DNA of 63,976 bases from Tabrizicola sp. (lineage in GTDB: Bacteria; Pseudomonadota; Alphaproteobacteria; Rhodobacterales; Rhodobacteraceae), in NCBI RefSeq assembly GCF_016792905.1, contig NZ_JAEULP010000035.1, forward strand, positions 1-63,976, in the 5' to 3' direction. Each line of letters opens with the position of its first letter. The first letter of the stretch is position 1. The translations under genes were made by a program, and so were the position numbers. Below, one piece after another: positions 46,990 to 54,670 of the stretch. The notes under the pieces are model-generated. The model was not told the origin of the DNA. It saw nothing but the letters and a program-made list of their open reading frames with translations, and did not search any database.

Positions 46990-47802
46990 ATGTCCTTTTC
47001 CATTTCCGGCAAGACTGCCATCGTGACCGGCTCTGCCTCGGGCATCGGGCTCGCCATTGCCCGGCATCTGGTGGACAAGGGCGCGAACGTGATGTTCGCC
47101 GACGTGGATGAGGACCGGTTGGAGGCCGAGATCGGTGAAGAGGCGCGGGCAGAGGGGCCGGTGCGGATGTTCGCGGGCGACCTGACCGAGAAGCTGACCA
47201 TCGCCAACCTCCTGTCGGCCACGATCGACGCCTTCGACCGCGTCGATATCCTGGTGAATGCAAGCCGCCGGACAGCCGTATCAGAAATCCTGAACCCCGA
47301 GGCGGATGCGGTTGAGGAGTTGTGGCGGCACAACGTCCTGTCGGCGTTGCGTATGTCCCAGATGACCGCAAAGCGGATGATCCAGCACGCCCAGCGGGCC
47401 GAGGTGGAGGAGGGGACAATGCTCGGCTCGATCATCAACCTGTCCTCGATCGCCGCGAAAGGCACGCGGCCGGACTTGCTGGGCTATTCGATGGCGGCAG
47501 CGGCCATGGACCAGATGACGCGGTCGCTGGCGGTGGCACTGGCGCCGAAGGGCATCCGGGTGAACGCGGTGGCCTTCGGTTCGGTGATGAGCGCGAGCCT
47601 GCAGGCAGCGCTGAAGGACAACCCCGGCTATCGCGACGAAATTACCGGGGCCACTCCCCTGGGTCGTATCGCCGCCCCGGCAGAACTGGCCGAGGCGGTG
47701 CAATTCCTCGCCTCGGATGCTGCCGGGTTTGTCACCGGCCAGGTGCTGGCGGTGGACGGCGGGCGCAGTCTTCTGGACGCGGTCAGCGCCCCGGCCCATT
47801 GA
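46990..47802 (+). CDS. Non-canonical SDR protein near hemF
   Basis: A 270-residue Rossmann-fold protein. TGSASGIG (cofactor), a catalytic-Ser strand INLSSIAAKG and VDGGRSLL are intact. But the NNAG motif reads VNASRR and the YxxxK reads YSMAA (codons TAT TCG ATG GCG GCA), so the catalytic lysine is missing. It may bind a nucleotide without acting as a dehydrogenase. It is followed convergently by a lipoprotein gene and then hemF. Confidence 0.85.
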   Translation: MSFSISGKTAIVTGSASGIGLAIARHLVDKGANVMFADVDEDRLEAEIGEEARAEGPVRMFAGDLTEKLTIANLLSATIDAFDRVDILVNASRRTAVSEILNPEADAVEELWRHNVLSALRMSQMTAKRMIQHAQRAEVEEGTMLGSIINLSSIAAKGTRPDLLGYSMAAAAMDQMTRSLAVALAPKGIRVNAVAFGSVMSASLQAALKDNPGYRDEITGATPLGRIAAPAELAEAVQFLASDAAGFVTGQVLAVDGGRSLLDAVSAPAH

Positions 47803-47817
47803 TCTGCCGGGCCGGGC

Positions 47818-48210
47818 CTATTCGGGATACTGGGCCTTGCACTGGGCAATGACGGCCTCGGCCTGCCGCACCAGCGACTTCCGCTTCTCCTTCAGGCTGG
47901 CCAGCTTGCGCGCCTCTTCGTTCAGATCGATGGCCTTTGGCCGCTGCTCTGTAACCGGGCGTTCGTCGAGACACATGCGCGGCTTCGGCGGCGGCTCGCC
48001 TGCGGGCGGGCGCGGCATCGGGCAGTGGGTCCAGTAGTCCTCGTAGACGGTAACGCTTTCATAGGCGTAGCCGCGCTGCAGGTTGCCTTCGCTTTCGGCG
48101 ATCAGCCGGTCAACCGTCCGCAAGTCGCGGGTGTTGCGGCTGATGCATTGTTCCTGCGGCGTACCACAGGCCGCAAGAGCGGCAAGTGTCAGAAAAGTCA
48201 GGCGTTTCAT
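47818..48210 (-). CDS. Putative lipoprotein, unknown function
   Basis: A 130-residue protein with a lipoprotein signal MKRLTFLTLAALAAC ending in the lipobox LAAC-G. The mature part has further cysteines and a helical C-terminus (EARKLASLKEKRKSLVRQAEAVIAQCKAQ). No domain recognised. GGAGG precedes ATG 48210. It is divergent from hemF. Confidence 0.8.
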   Translation of the reverse strand: MKRLTFLTLAALAACGTPQEQCISRNTRDLRTVDRLIAESEGNLQRGYAYESVTVYEDYWTHCPMPRPPAGEPPPKPRMCLDERPVTEQRPKAIDLNEEARKLASLKEKRKSLVRQAEAVIAQCKAQYPE

Positions 48211-48286
48211 CGGGGCCCTCCTCAATCGGTGGAAAGCGGCGCGCCGGGATGCTAGGCAGGCGATGTCGATACCCGGAGGCTTGACC

Positions 48287-49147
48287 ATGACCGATCCCGT
48301 TGACCGCCGCAAGTCAGAGGCCGCCATCTGGTTCCGGACCCTGCGCGACCGGATCGTTGCCGCTTTCGAAGGCCTGGAGGACCGTTTTTCCAAGGGCCAG
48401 CCCGGACGGTTCGAGGTTTCGCCGACGACACGCGCCGATGGCGGGGGCGGTATCATGAGCGTGATGCGCGGCGGCGGGGTGTTCGAGAAGGTCGGGGTCA
48501 ACTGGTCGGAAGTGCATGGGGTTCTTGGCGAAAAGGCGCAGACGGCCATGGCGGCGCGGGGCGTACCGGGGATGGACAAGGACCCCCGGTTCTGGGCCTC
48601 GGGCATCAGCCTGGTCGCGCATATGGTCAACCCGCATACCCCGGCCGTCCACATGAACACACGCATGTTCTGGACCCCCGGTGCCTGGTGGTTCGGGGGA
48701 GGGGCGGACCTGAACCCCTGCATCGAATATGCCGAGGACACAGCGCATTTCCATGCCGAGCTGCGCAAGGCCTGCGATGCGCATTCCCCCGACTACTATG
48801 CGAAGTTCAAGACCTGGGCAGACGAGTATTTCTTCGTGCCGCATCGTGGACGGGCGCGCGGGGTGGGGGGCATCTTCTTCGACGACCTGAATACGGGGGA
48901 TTGGCATCGCGACTTCGCCTTCACCCGCTCGGTCGGCGAGGCTTTCCTTCCAGCGTTCGTGCCGGTGACGGAACGGCGGGCGGCGACGGCCTGGTCGGAA
49001 GCCGACCGCGAGGTGCAACTGCTGCACCGGGGGCTCTATGCCGAATACAACCTGGTCTATGACCGGGGCACGAAGTTCGGGCTTGAAACCGGACATGACG
49101 CGAACGCGGTGCTGATGAGCCTGCCGCCCGTCGCGAAGTGGTATTGA
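48287..49147 (+). CDS. hemF: Oxygen-dependent coproporphyrinogen III oxidase
   Basis: A 286-residue soluble haem-pathway enzyme. Conserved segments: ADGGGGIMSVMRGGGVFEKVGVN, NPHTPAVHMNTRMFW, WWFGGGADLNPCIEY and HRGRARGVGGIFFDDLN. Length is typical. The ATG at 48287 follows CGGAGG; the long frame upstream is antisense to the lipoprotein gene and is rejected. Confidence 0.95.
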   Translation: MTDPVDRRKSEAAIWFRTLRDRIVAAFEGLEDRFSKGQPGRFEVSPTTRADGGGGIMSVMRGGGVFEKVGVNWSEVHGVLGEKAQTAMAARGVPGMDKDPRFWASGISLVAHMVNPHTPAVHMNTRMFWTPGAWWFGGGADLNPCIEYAEDTAHFHAELRKACDAHSPDYYAKFKTWADEYFFVPHRGRARGVGGIFFDDLNTGDWHRDFAFTRSVGEAFLPAFVPVTERRAATAWSEADREVQLLHRGLYAEYNLVYDRGTKFGLETGHDANAVLMSLPPVAKWY

Positions 49148-49157
49148 GGGGCGGAGC

Positions 49158-49511
49158 ATGGCGGACATCAGCATAACGGCGGCCTATGGTTCGGTCGTCG
49201 AGGACGAGGGGCAGCTTTTCGTGGGCTTCGCCGAGGGCGAAGATGAAGAGGAAGGCTATGTGCTGTTCCGCCAGCCAGTCGGCGGCGGGCCGGTCTGGTT
49301 CGAGGCGTCGGACGAGACCTTTGGGGCGGAGGATGCCATTGAAAGCGTTGTCGTCGGACCGAAGGGGTTCGAGGTGACGATCCGGCCGGTAAAGCGTTCG
49401 GCCTTTGGTTTCGCGGCGACAGTTGCGGTCAGGATCGGGCCGGGTTGCGAGGACAGGGCCGAAGCGCTTGCGGCGCTGAAGGGGATGCTTGGGGGGCTTT
49501 GGCGGGAGTAA
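49158..49511 (+). CDS. Small acidic protein, Imm10-like
   Basis: A 117-residue acidic protein (MADISITAAYGSVVEDEGQLFVGFAEGEDEEEGYVLF...). The layout faintly recalls the Imm10 family of polymorphic-toxin immunity proteins (a YxLFQR-like strand followed by a beta-hairpin), but no toxin gene is near. It follows hemF by ten bases and may share its transcript. Function otherwise unknown. Confidence 0.6.
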   Translation: MADISITAAYGSVVEDEGQLFVGFAEGEDEEEGYVLFRQPVGGGPVWFEASDETFGAEDAIESVVVGPKGFEVTIRPVKRSAFGFAATVAVRIGPGCEDRAEALAALKGMLGGLWRE

Positions 49512-49567
49512 GGGGCCAAAAGTCTTTGAACACTTTTGCAAATTCCTTCAAAGGAATTTGGGCTCTC

Positions 49568-49843
49568 TCAGGTCTGGCGTTGCGCGTGGCTCCACACCGC
49601 TTGGCGAACACGGGCGACCTTGTAGGCGTCGAATACCGCCATTGCCCAGACGAAGAGCGCACCCGCCATCTTGCCGACGAAGGACACCTCCGGCGCGGCG
49701 GTCTTCAGGGTGAAGGCGCCGAGAAGTATCGCGAAGCAGACGAAGATCAGCCCGCGCACCGGCTGGCGGTTCAGCACCTGGCCCATGCCGGGCAGGATCA
49801 GCGCCACGGCCAGCACGATGTAAGGGTTCAGGGGCGGTTTCAT
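49568..49843 (-). CDS. Small membrane protein, 91 aa
   Basis: A 91-residue protein with two to three helices (NPYIVLAVALILPGMGQVLNRQPVRG and GLIFVCFAILLGAFTLK). The LPGMGQVLNRQPVRG segment is like the turn of small TM2-type proteins. Its ATG overlaps the stop of the upstream gene by four bases (49840-49843). Confidence 0.7.
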   Translation of the reverse strand: MKPPLNPYIVLAVALILPGMGQVLNRQPVRGLIFVCFAILLGAFTLKTAAPEVSFVGKMAGALFVWAMAVFDAYKVARVRQAVWSHAQRQT

Positions 49844-50517
49844 GCGGGGTCCTTTGCAAGTGCCAGCACATCCTTGCGGATTGCGGCGAGCCTGTCGAGC
49901 AGCGGCTCCAGCCGGGCCGGAGTCAGGGGCGTGCGGCCCATCTCGGCCTCGCGGAAGATCAGATAGCGGCTTCGGTCAGCCTCTTCGGCGAGGATGACGA
50001 TACGCAGGCCCTTGGGCGACAGGACCAGCTCCTTCACCCGCGGGTCGGCGAACAGCTCGGCATGGCGGTCGATCAGCTCGGACGGGGGCGCGCGGCTGGC
50101 ATCGTCGGTGCGGATGGCGATGTCCTTCGGCAGGTGGGTCGGCGTGTGCAGCGACTGCGGCAGGGTATTGAAGCGGGTGAAGGGTTCGTTGCCCGAAGGT
50201 CGCGCCATCAGGTCAAGCGTGGCGGCAAGTGGCAAGGCTTCCGGAAGGGTGACGAGGAGCCAGAGCGCGGGCAGCTTGCGGAAGGTCAGCGTGTCGGGGA
50301 CGGCCTGCAGGTCGAAGGCGAGGCCCGCCCGGCGTCCGGCCATGCGGGGAAAGCCGGTGGGCTCGGTCCGGGTCTCGCCCCCGTCGAACAGGGGTTTCAC
50401 CGCGTCGAAATAGGCGGCGCGGGTGGCAGTCCGGGTGCGGCTTTCGCGGAGGAGGCTGAGGGCGAGCCAGAGGCCGAGGGCGGCGAAGGCAAGGCCAAGG
50501 GGAATGAGGGGAGACAT
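49840..50517 (-). CDS. Membrane-anchored protein, unknown function
   Basis: A 225-residue protein with one N-terminal helix (LIPLGLAFAALGLWLALSLL) and a soluble domain that I do not recognise (DRHAELFADPRVKELVLSPKGLRIVILAEEADRSRYLIF). Forms a two-gene operon with the small membrane protein. Confidence 0.72.
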   Translation of the reverse strand: MSPLIPLGLAFAALGLWLALSLLRESRTRTATRAAYFDAVKPLFDGGETRTEPTGFPRMAGRRAGLAFDLQAVPDTLTFRKLPALWLLVTLPEALPLAATLDLMARPSGNEPFTRFNTLPQSLHTPTHLPKDIAIRTDDASRAPPSELIDRHAELFADPRVKELVLSPKGLRIVILAEEADRSRYLIFREAEMGRTPLTPARLEPLLDRLAAIRKDVLALAKDPA

Positions 50518-50520
50518 GGG

Positions 50521-50549
50521 AAAAGGCCCGCCCCTGTGCAGGGCGGGCC
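50521..50549 (-). terminator. Rho-independent terminator of the permease operon
   Basis: On the minus strand GGCCCGCCC-TGCACAG-GGGCGGGCC followed by TTTT. It ends the small-membrane-protein/permease operon a few bases after the permease stop. Confidence 0.8.
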
Positions 50550-50556
50550 GCTTGCC

Positions 50557-51996
50557 TTAGTAGCCCTGCGGCTTCGGCCAGGGCATGGTGAACTGCGTTC
50601 CCCGGTTCACGAAGCGATAGCGCCAGAAGTGGAACCAGAGCGACACCACGATGTAGAAGCCGATCATCGCGACAAGCTGGGTGCCATAGCCCAGGAACAC
50701 CGCGAAGAAGGTGATGCCGCATAGCGCCAGCAACGTCAGCGCGGGCAGCGGGTGGAACGGGTGTTCATAGCCGCGCTTGATCGAGTTCAGCGGCCATTTC
50801 TTGCGGAACATGATGATGTTCAGCGGCATGAACGTGTATTCCAAGAGGCCCGAGAGGATCGAGAAGGTGATCACCTGGTCGAGCGGCGCGCCAAGGGCGA
50901 AGATCAGGGCGATCGGGACCAGGAAGACGATGGACCGGTAGGGGGTGCGGTACTTTGGATGGACCGCCCCGAACCAGCCTGGCAGGTACTTGTCGCGGCC
51001 CATGGCGAACCAGGCCCGCGAGGCGTCGTTGATGCAGCCGTTGGCGCTGGCAAGCGTGGCGAAGAGGGTGCCGAAGCCCAGGAGCCAGACAAGGCCGGTC
51101 GACCCGGCCAGTTGCGCGGTCGAGAACAGGGGTGCCACCGCGCCATTGACGCCGTCGCCCAGGAACTCCCACGGCAGCACGCCCGAGCAGATGTACCAGG
51201 TCAGCGTCGCGGCGATGAGGAGGGTCATGATCCCGGCCAGCGTGCCGAACGGCAGCGCGCGGGCGGGGGAGCGGACTTCCTCGGCCGCCTGGGTCGTGCC
51301 CTCGATGCCAAGGTAGTACCAGAGCCCGAAGTGCATCGCGGCGAGAACGCCGATCCAGCCGTAGGGCAATTCGTGGCCCTCGAAGAGCGCCGCGTGCTGC
51401 ATGATTCCGCCGCCGAGGATACCCGAGGTGGACACGAACAGCACCAGGATCGCGACGAAGGCGATGGCGGTGATGACCAGGTTGAAGGTCAATGTCGCCA
51501 GCACGCCCCGGTAGTTCAGCCAGGCCAGGAACATGATGACCAGGATGATGAAGGGTCGCTGGTCCAGATCTCCGGCATGCCCGGACATCTGTGCCACGAC
51601 AAAGAAGAGATAGCCCGCCGTGATCGCGTTCGCCGCCTCCAGCATGGTGTAGGCGAAGACGAGGTAGAGGCCGACGTTGAAGGCCATCAGCGGGCCGACG
51701 ATATGCTTGGCCTGCGTGTACTGCCCGCCCGCGGCGGCGACGGTCGAGGTGACCTCGGAGTCGATCATCGCGACGCAGGTGTACAGGATACCCGCGAACC
51801 AGCAGGCGATCAGTGCGGCATAGGCGCCGCCCTTGCCGACGGCGAAGTTCCAGCCCATGTATTCGCCGACCAGAACGATGCCGACGCCAAGCGCCCAGAC
51901 GTGAGCGGGGCCAAGCACGCGCAGGAGGCCGACCTTGGTGCCGTGTGGCCCCATGCCGTCCATGACGGGCGAGGTGATATCGGTGTCTGTCATCAT
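50557..51996 (-). CDS. APC family permease (ethanolamine permease-like)
   Basis: A 479-residue, twelve-helix amino acid/amine permease of the Eat branch. Motifs: GEYMGWNFAVGKGGAYAALIACW in helix 1-2, GLWYYLGIEGTTQAAEEVRSPARALPFGT and ANGCINDASRAWFAMGRDKYLP. It is the last gene of a four-gene operon whose first three products are small membrane proteins, and it is divergent from mgsABC-gmaS. Methylamine, glutamate derivatives or ethanolamine are possible substrates; that is inference from position. Confidence 0.85.
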   Translation of the reverse strand: MMTDTDITSPVMDGMGPHGTKVGLLRVLGPAHVWALGVGIVLVGEYMGWNFAVGKGGAYAALIACWFAGILYTCVAMIDSEVTSTVAAAGGQYTQAKHIVGPLMAFNVGLYLVFAYTMLEAANAITAGYLFFVVAQMSGHAGDLDQRPFIILVIMFLAWLNYRGVLATLTFNLVITAIAFVAILVLFVSTSGILGGGIMQHAALFEGHELPYGWIGVLAAMHFGLWYYLGIEGTTQAAEEVRSPARALPFGTLAGIMTLLIAATLTWYICSGVLPWEFLGDGVNGAVAPLFSTAQLAGSTGLVWLLGFGTLFATLASANGCINDASRAWFAMGRDKYLPGWFGAVHPKYRTPYRSIVFLVPIALIFALGAPLDQVITFSILSGLLEYTFMPLNIIMFRKKWPLNSIKRGYEHPFHPLPALTLLALCGITFFAVFLGYGTQLVAMIGFYIVVSLWFHFWRYRFVNRGTQFTMPWPKPQGY

Positions 51997-51997
51997 C

Positions 51998-52168
51998 TCA
52001 TCCCCTGTGTTCTTCTTCGGTCATGGCCTCAAGCTCGCCTTCGCGCGAGGAGGTCAGGACGTCTTCGGAATAGCTGGAGTCGGTCTTCAGCCAGTCCACG
52101 ACCATGTAAAGCCCGAACAGCGCCGACAGCGCCCAGGCCGCGTATTCAAGCCAGTTCCACAGATCCAT
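51998..52168 (-). CDS. Small single-helix membrane protein, 56 aa
   Basis: A 56-residue protein MDLWNWLEYAAWALSALFGL... with one helix up to about residue 27 and an acidic tail (SREGELEAMTEEEHRG). It lies one base upstream of the permease start, so it is cotranslated. No domain recognised; a permease subunit is the simplest guess. Confidence 0.75.
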   Translation of the reverse strand: MDLWNWLEYAAWALSALFGLYMVVDWLKTDSSYSEDVLTSSREGELEAMTEEEHRG

Positions 52169-52177
52169 CGCGGCCCC

Positions 52178-52558
52178 CTATTTCTGTCCGAATTTTTCGG
52201 AAATGACCTCGCGGTACTCGATGTCCGAGAACCGCAGGATCAGGAAGTAATACAGCAGGATGACCACGACCATCGCGACAAGGGCGCCGACCGAGAAGCT
52301 GTAGTCGAACCGGGCGAGGATCAGGTCATGCGCGCTTTCCGGCGTGTAGCCGAGCGCTTCGTACTGCGCGGCCTGCGCCGGGGTCTGGCCAAGCGCTTCC
52401 CAGGTGGCGTTTTCAATGGGCGCGGCGACGGTCTTGGCCGCACCGGCCATGCCCATCCAGAGCGGCACGAAGAGCGCTCCGACCGTAAGGATCACCAGCA
52501 CGATCACGTCGATCAGCTGGCTGGCCTTGCCCTGCTTCGGGGGTTCATAATGGGCCAT
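52178..52558 (-). CDS. Small two-helix membrane protein, 126 aa
   Basis: A 126-residue protein with helices near residues 15-38 (LIDVIVLVILTVGALFVPLWMGM) and 90-110 (VGALVAMVVVILLYYFLIL), separated by a roughly 50-residue soluble loop (TWEALGQTPAQAAQYEALGYTPESAHDLI). GGAGGGAC precedes ATG 52558. No known domain. Confidence 0.75.
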   Translation of the reverse strand: MAHYEPPKQGKASQLIDVIVLVILTVGALFVPLWMGMAGAAKTVAAPIENATWEALGQTPAQAAQYEALGYTPESAHDLILARFDYSFSVGALVAMVVVILLYYFLILRFSDIEYREVISEKFGQK

Positions 52559-52560
52559 CG

Positions 52561-52848
52561 TCAGTCCCTCCTGCCTTTGGATTCGTCGAGGAACTTGATG
52601 TCGAGGCCGTACATGAAGTCGCGGTCCTCGCGGTAGTGGCGCAGCATCGCCAGGATCGCGGCGGTGTTGAACACAAGCACGATGGCCCCCGCGATGAGCA
52701 GCAGCGTTCGCGCCCCGCCGGTCGGCGCCAGGTTCCAGGTCGCGATGGCGACGAAGATGATGGCGAACCAGAGGCCAATGACAAACGCCCATGCCACCAT
52801 GACATCGCGCCTGTGCATCGCCTCAATCCGCTGATTGAGATCTCCCAC
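52561..52848 (-). CDS. Small two-helix membrane protein, 95 aa (GTG start)
   Basis: A 95-residue protein with helices VMVAWAFVIGLWFAIIFVAIATW and TLLLIAGAIVLVFNTAAILAML and a charged C-terminus. The start codon is GTG, behind AGGGAGGGAA. First gene of the permease operon, 224 bases from the divergent mgsA start. Confidence 0.75.
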   Translation of the reverse strand: MGDLNQRIEAMHRRDVMVAWAFVIGLWFAIIFVAIATWNLAPTGGARTLLLIAGAIVLVFNTAAILAMLRHYREDRDFMYGLDIKFLDESKGRRD

Positions 52849-52910
52849 AGTTCCCTCCCTTGGGCGCTTGGTTTTACCCGCGTGACGTGGCCCCGACGTC
52901 TTTCCCCACG

Positions 52911-52927
52911 CGGAAAAAGTTTTTCCG
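52911..52927. promoter_or_regulatory. Palindrome between permease and mgs operons
   Basis: CGGAAAAAGTTTTTCCG, a perfect palindrome with eight-base arms around one central G. Its place in the divergent region suggests a shared operator for both methylamine-related operons. The regulator is unknown. Confidence 0.6.
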
Positions 52928-52944
52928 AAGGGAAAGCTACCTGC

Positions 52945-52955
52945 GACAGTCTGTC
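52945..52955. promoter_or_regulatory. Short palindrome upstream of mgsA
   Basis: GACAGTCTGTC, five-base arms around one T, 18 bases from the preceding palindrome. It may be part of the same control region; weak on its own. Confidence 0.35.
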
Positions 52956-53072
52956 AAGGAAAACCGCCATCCCGGAGCAGAATTTCCCGACAGGTGAAAA
53001 ATGTTTCTTACCAGTTGATAGGCGGAAAGGACGGTGCTAGCGTCAACCGAACGACACGAAGGAGGCGAATCC

Positions 53073-53969
53073 ATGTGCGGAATCGTAGGGCTGTTCCTGA
53101 AGGACCCGAAGCTGGAGCCGAAGCTTGGCGCCATGCTGACGGACATGCTGATCACCATGACCGACCGCGGCCCCGACAGCGCGGGCATCGCGATCTACGG
53201 CGGGGCGAAGGATGGGTTGGGCAAGATCACCATCCAGTCGGCCAATCCCGACAAGGATTTCAAGAACCTGGACGGCGACCTGCATGACGCCATCGGCCAG
53301 CCGGTCACGATCCTGGTGAAGTCGACCCATGCGGTGCTGGAAGTTCCGCTTGACCAGATGGCGGCCGCACGATCTGCGCTGGCGCATCTGCGCCCGACCG
53401 TGAAGGTCATGAGCGTCGGCGACGCCATCGAGATCTTCAAGGAAGTCGGCCTGCCCAAGGATGTGGCCTCGCGCTTCGACGTGTCGAAGATGAAGGGCAC
53501 CCACGGCATCGGCCACACCCGGATGGCCACCGAATCCGCCGTCACCACGATGGGCGCGCACCCGTTCTCGACCGGATCGGACCAGTGCCTGGTCCACAAC
53601 GGCTCGCTGTCGAACCATAACGGCCTGCGGCGCGAGCTGATCCGCCTGGGCAAGACCTTCGAGACGCAGAACGACACCGAGGTTGCCGCCGCCTATGTCA
53701 GCCGGAAGCTGGAAGAGGGGCAAAGCCTGGGTCAGGCGCTGGAATCCGGCCTCGATGACCTTGACGGCTTCTACACCTTTGTCGTCGGCACCAAGAACGG
53801 CTTCGGCGTCGTCCGCGACCCGATCGCCTGCAAGCCCGCCGTGATGGCCGAGACCGACCAGTATGTTGCCTTCGGGTCGGAATACCGGGCGCTGGTAAAC
53901 CTGCCGGGGATCGAGGATGCCCGCGTCTGGGAACCGGAACCCGCCACCGTCTACTTCTGGGAGCGTTGA
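53073..53969 (+). CDS. mgsA: N-methylglutamate synthase subunit A (glutamine amidotransferase class II)
   Basis: A 298-residue Ntn-hydrolase glutaminase domain like the N-terminus of glutamate synthase. The family start MCGIVG places the catalytic Cys2, and RGPDSAGIA, GHTRMATES and VHNGSLSNH are seen. GGAGG precedes ATG 53073; the 13 residues upstream are dropped. With MgsB and MgsC it moves methylamine from gamma-glutamylmethylamide onto a 2-oxoglutarate-derived acceptor to give N-methylglutamate. Confidence 0.93.
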   Translation: MCGIVGLFLKDPKLEPKLGAMLTDMLITMTDRGPDSAGIAIYGGAKDGLGKITIQSANPDKDFKNLDGDLHDAIGQPVTILVKSTHAVLEVPLDQMAAARSALAHLRPTVKVMSVGDAIEIFKEVGLPKDVASRFDVSKMKGTHGIGHTRMATESAVTTMGAHPFSTGSDQCLVHNGSLSNHNGLRRELIRLGKTFETQNDTEVAAAYVSRKLEEGQSLGQALESGLDDLDGFYTFVVGTKNGFGVVRDPIACKPAVMAETDQYVAFGSEYRALVNLPGIEDARVWEPEPATVYFWER

Positions 53970-53973
53970 GAGA

Positions 53974-54663
53974 ATGCAGAGCTTCGATCTGGGCAAAGAG
54001 GGCCTGCGCGCCTTGAACAGCGCGCTGCATGGCCTGAAAGGCCAGACCAACATGACCGACTGGGAGGTCGTCAACCCCAAGGGCGCCCACGCCATCGCCG
54101 CCGGGGTCGACGCCCCGGTGGACATCACCGTGCGCGGCTCGACCGGATACTACTGCGCGGGCATGAACAAGCAGGCGACGATCCGCATCAAGGGTTCGGC
54201 GGGTCCGGGCGTGGCCGAAAACATGATGAGCGGCACCGTCATCATCGACGGCAACGCCAGCCAATATGCCGGGGCGACCGGGCGCGGCGGGCTTCTGGTC
54301 ATCAAGGGCAATGCCTCCAGCCGCTGCGGCGTGTCGATGAAGGGCATCGACATCGTGGTGCATGGCAACATCGGCCATATGTCGGCCTTCATGGCGCAGT
54401 CGGGCAACCTGGTGGTGCTGGGCGACGCGGGCGACGCGCTGGGCGACTCGCTCTATGAGGCGCGGCTTTTCGTGCGCGGCTCTGTGAAGTCACTGGGCGC
54501 GGATTGCATCGAGAAGGAGATGCGGCCCGAGCATTATGCGCTTCTGGAAGATCTGCTGAAGCGGGGCGAGGCGGACGGCAAGGCCAAGCCGGAAGAGTTC
54601 AAGCGCTACGGCTCTGCCCGGAAGCTTTACAACTTCAACATCGACAACGCAGCGGCATACTGA
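53974..54663 (+). CDS. mgsB: N-methylglutamate synthase subunit B (GXGXG domain)
   Basis: A 229-residue right-handed beta-helix protein like the C-terminal GltB domain. Repeated glycine turns are visible (VRGSTGYYCAGMNKQATIRIKGSAGPGVAENMMSG, IDGNASQYAGATGRGG, VHGNIGHMSAF). It starts four bases after mgsA. Confidence 0.92.
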   Translation: MQSFDLGKEGLRALNSALHGLKGQTNMTDWEVVNPKGAHAIAAGVDAPVDITVRGSTGYYCAGMNKQATIRIKGSAGPGVAENMMSGTVIIDGNASQYAGATGRGGLLVIKGNASSRCGVSMKGIDIVVHGNIGHMSAFMAQSGNLVVLGDAGDALGDSLYEARLFVRGSVKSLGADCIEKEMRPEHYALLEDLLKRGEADGKAKPEEFKRYGSARKLYNFNIDNAAAY

Positions 54664-54670
54664 GGCAAAG

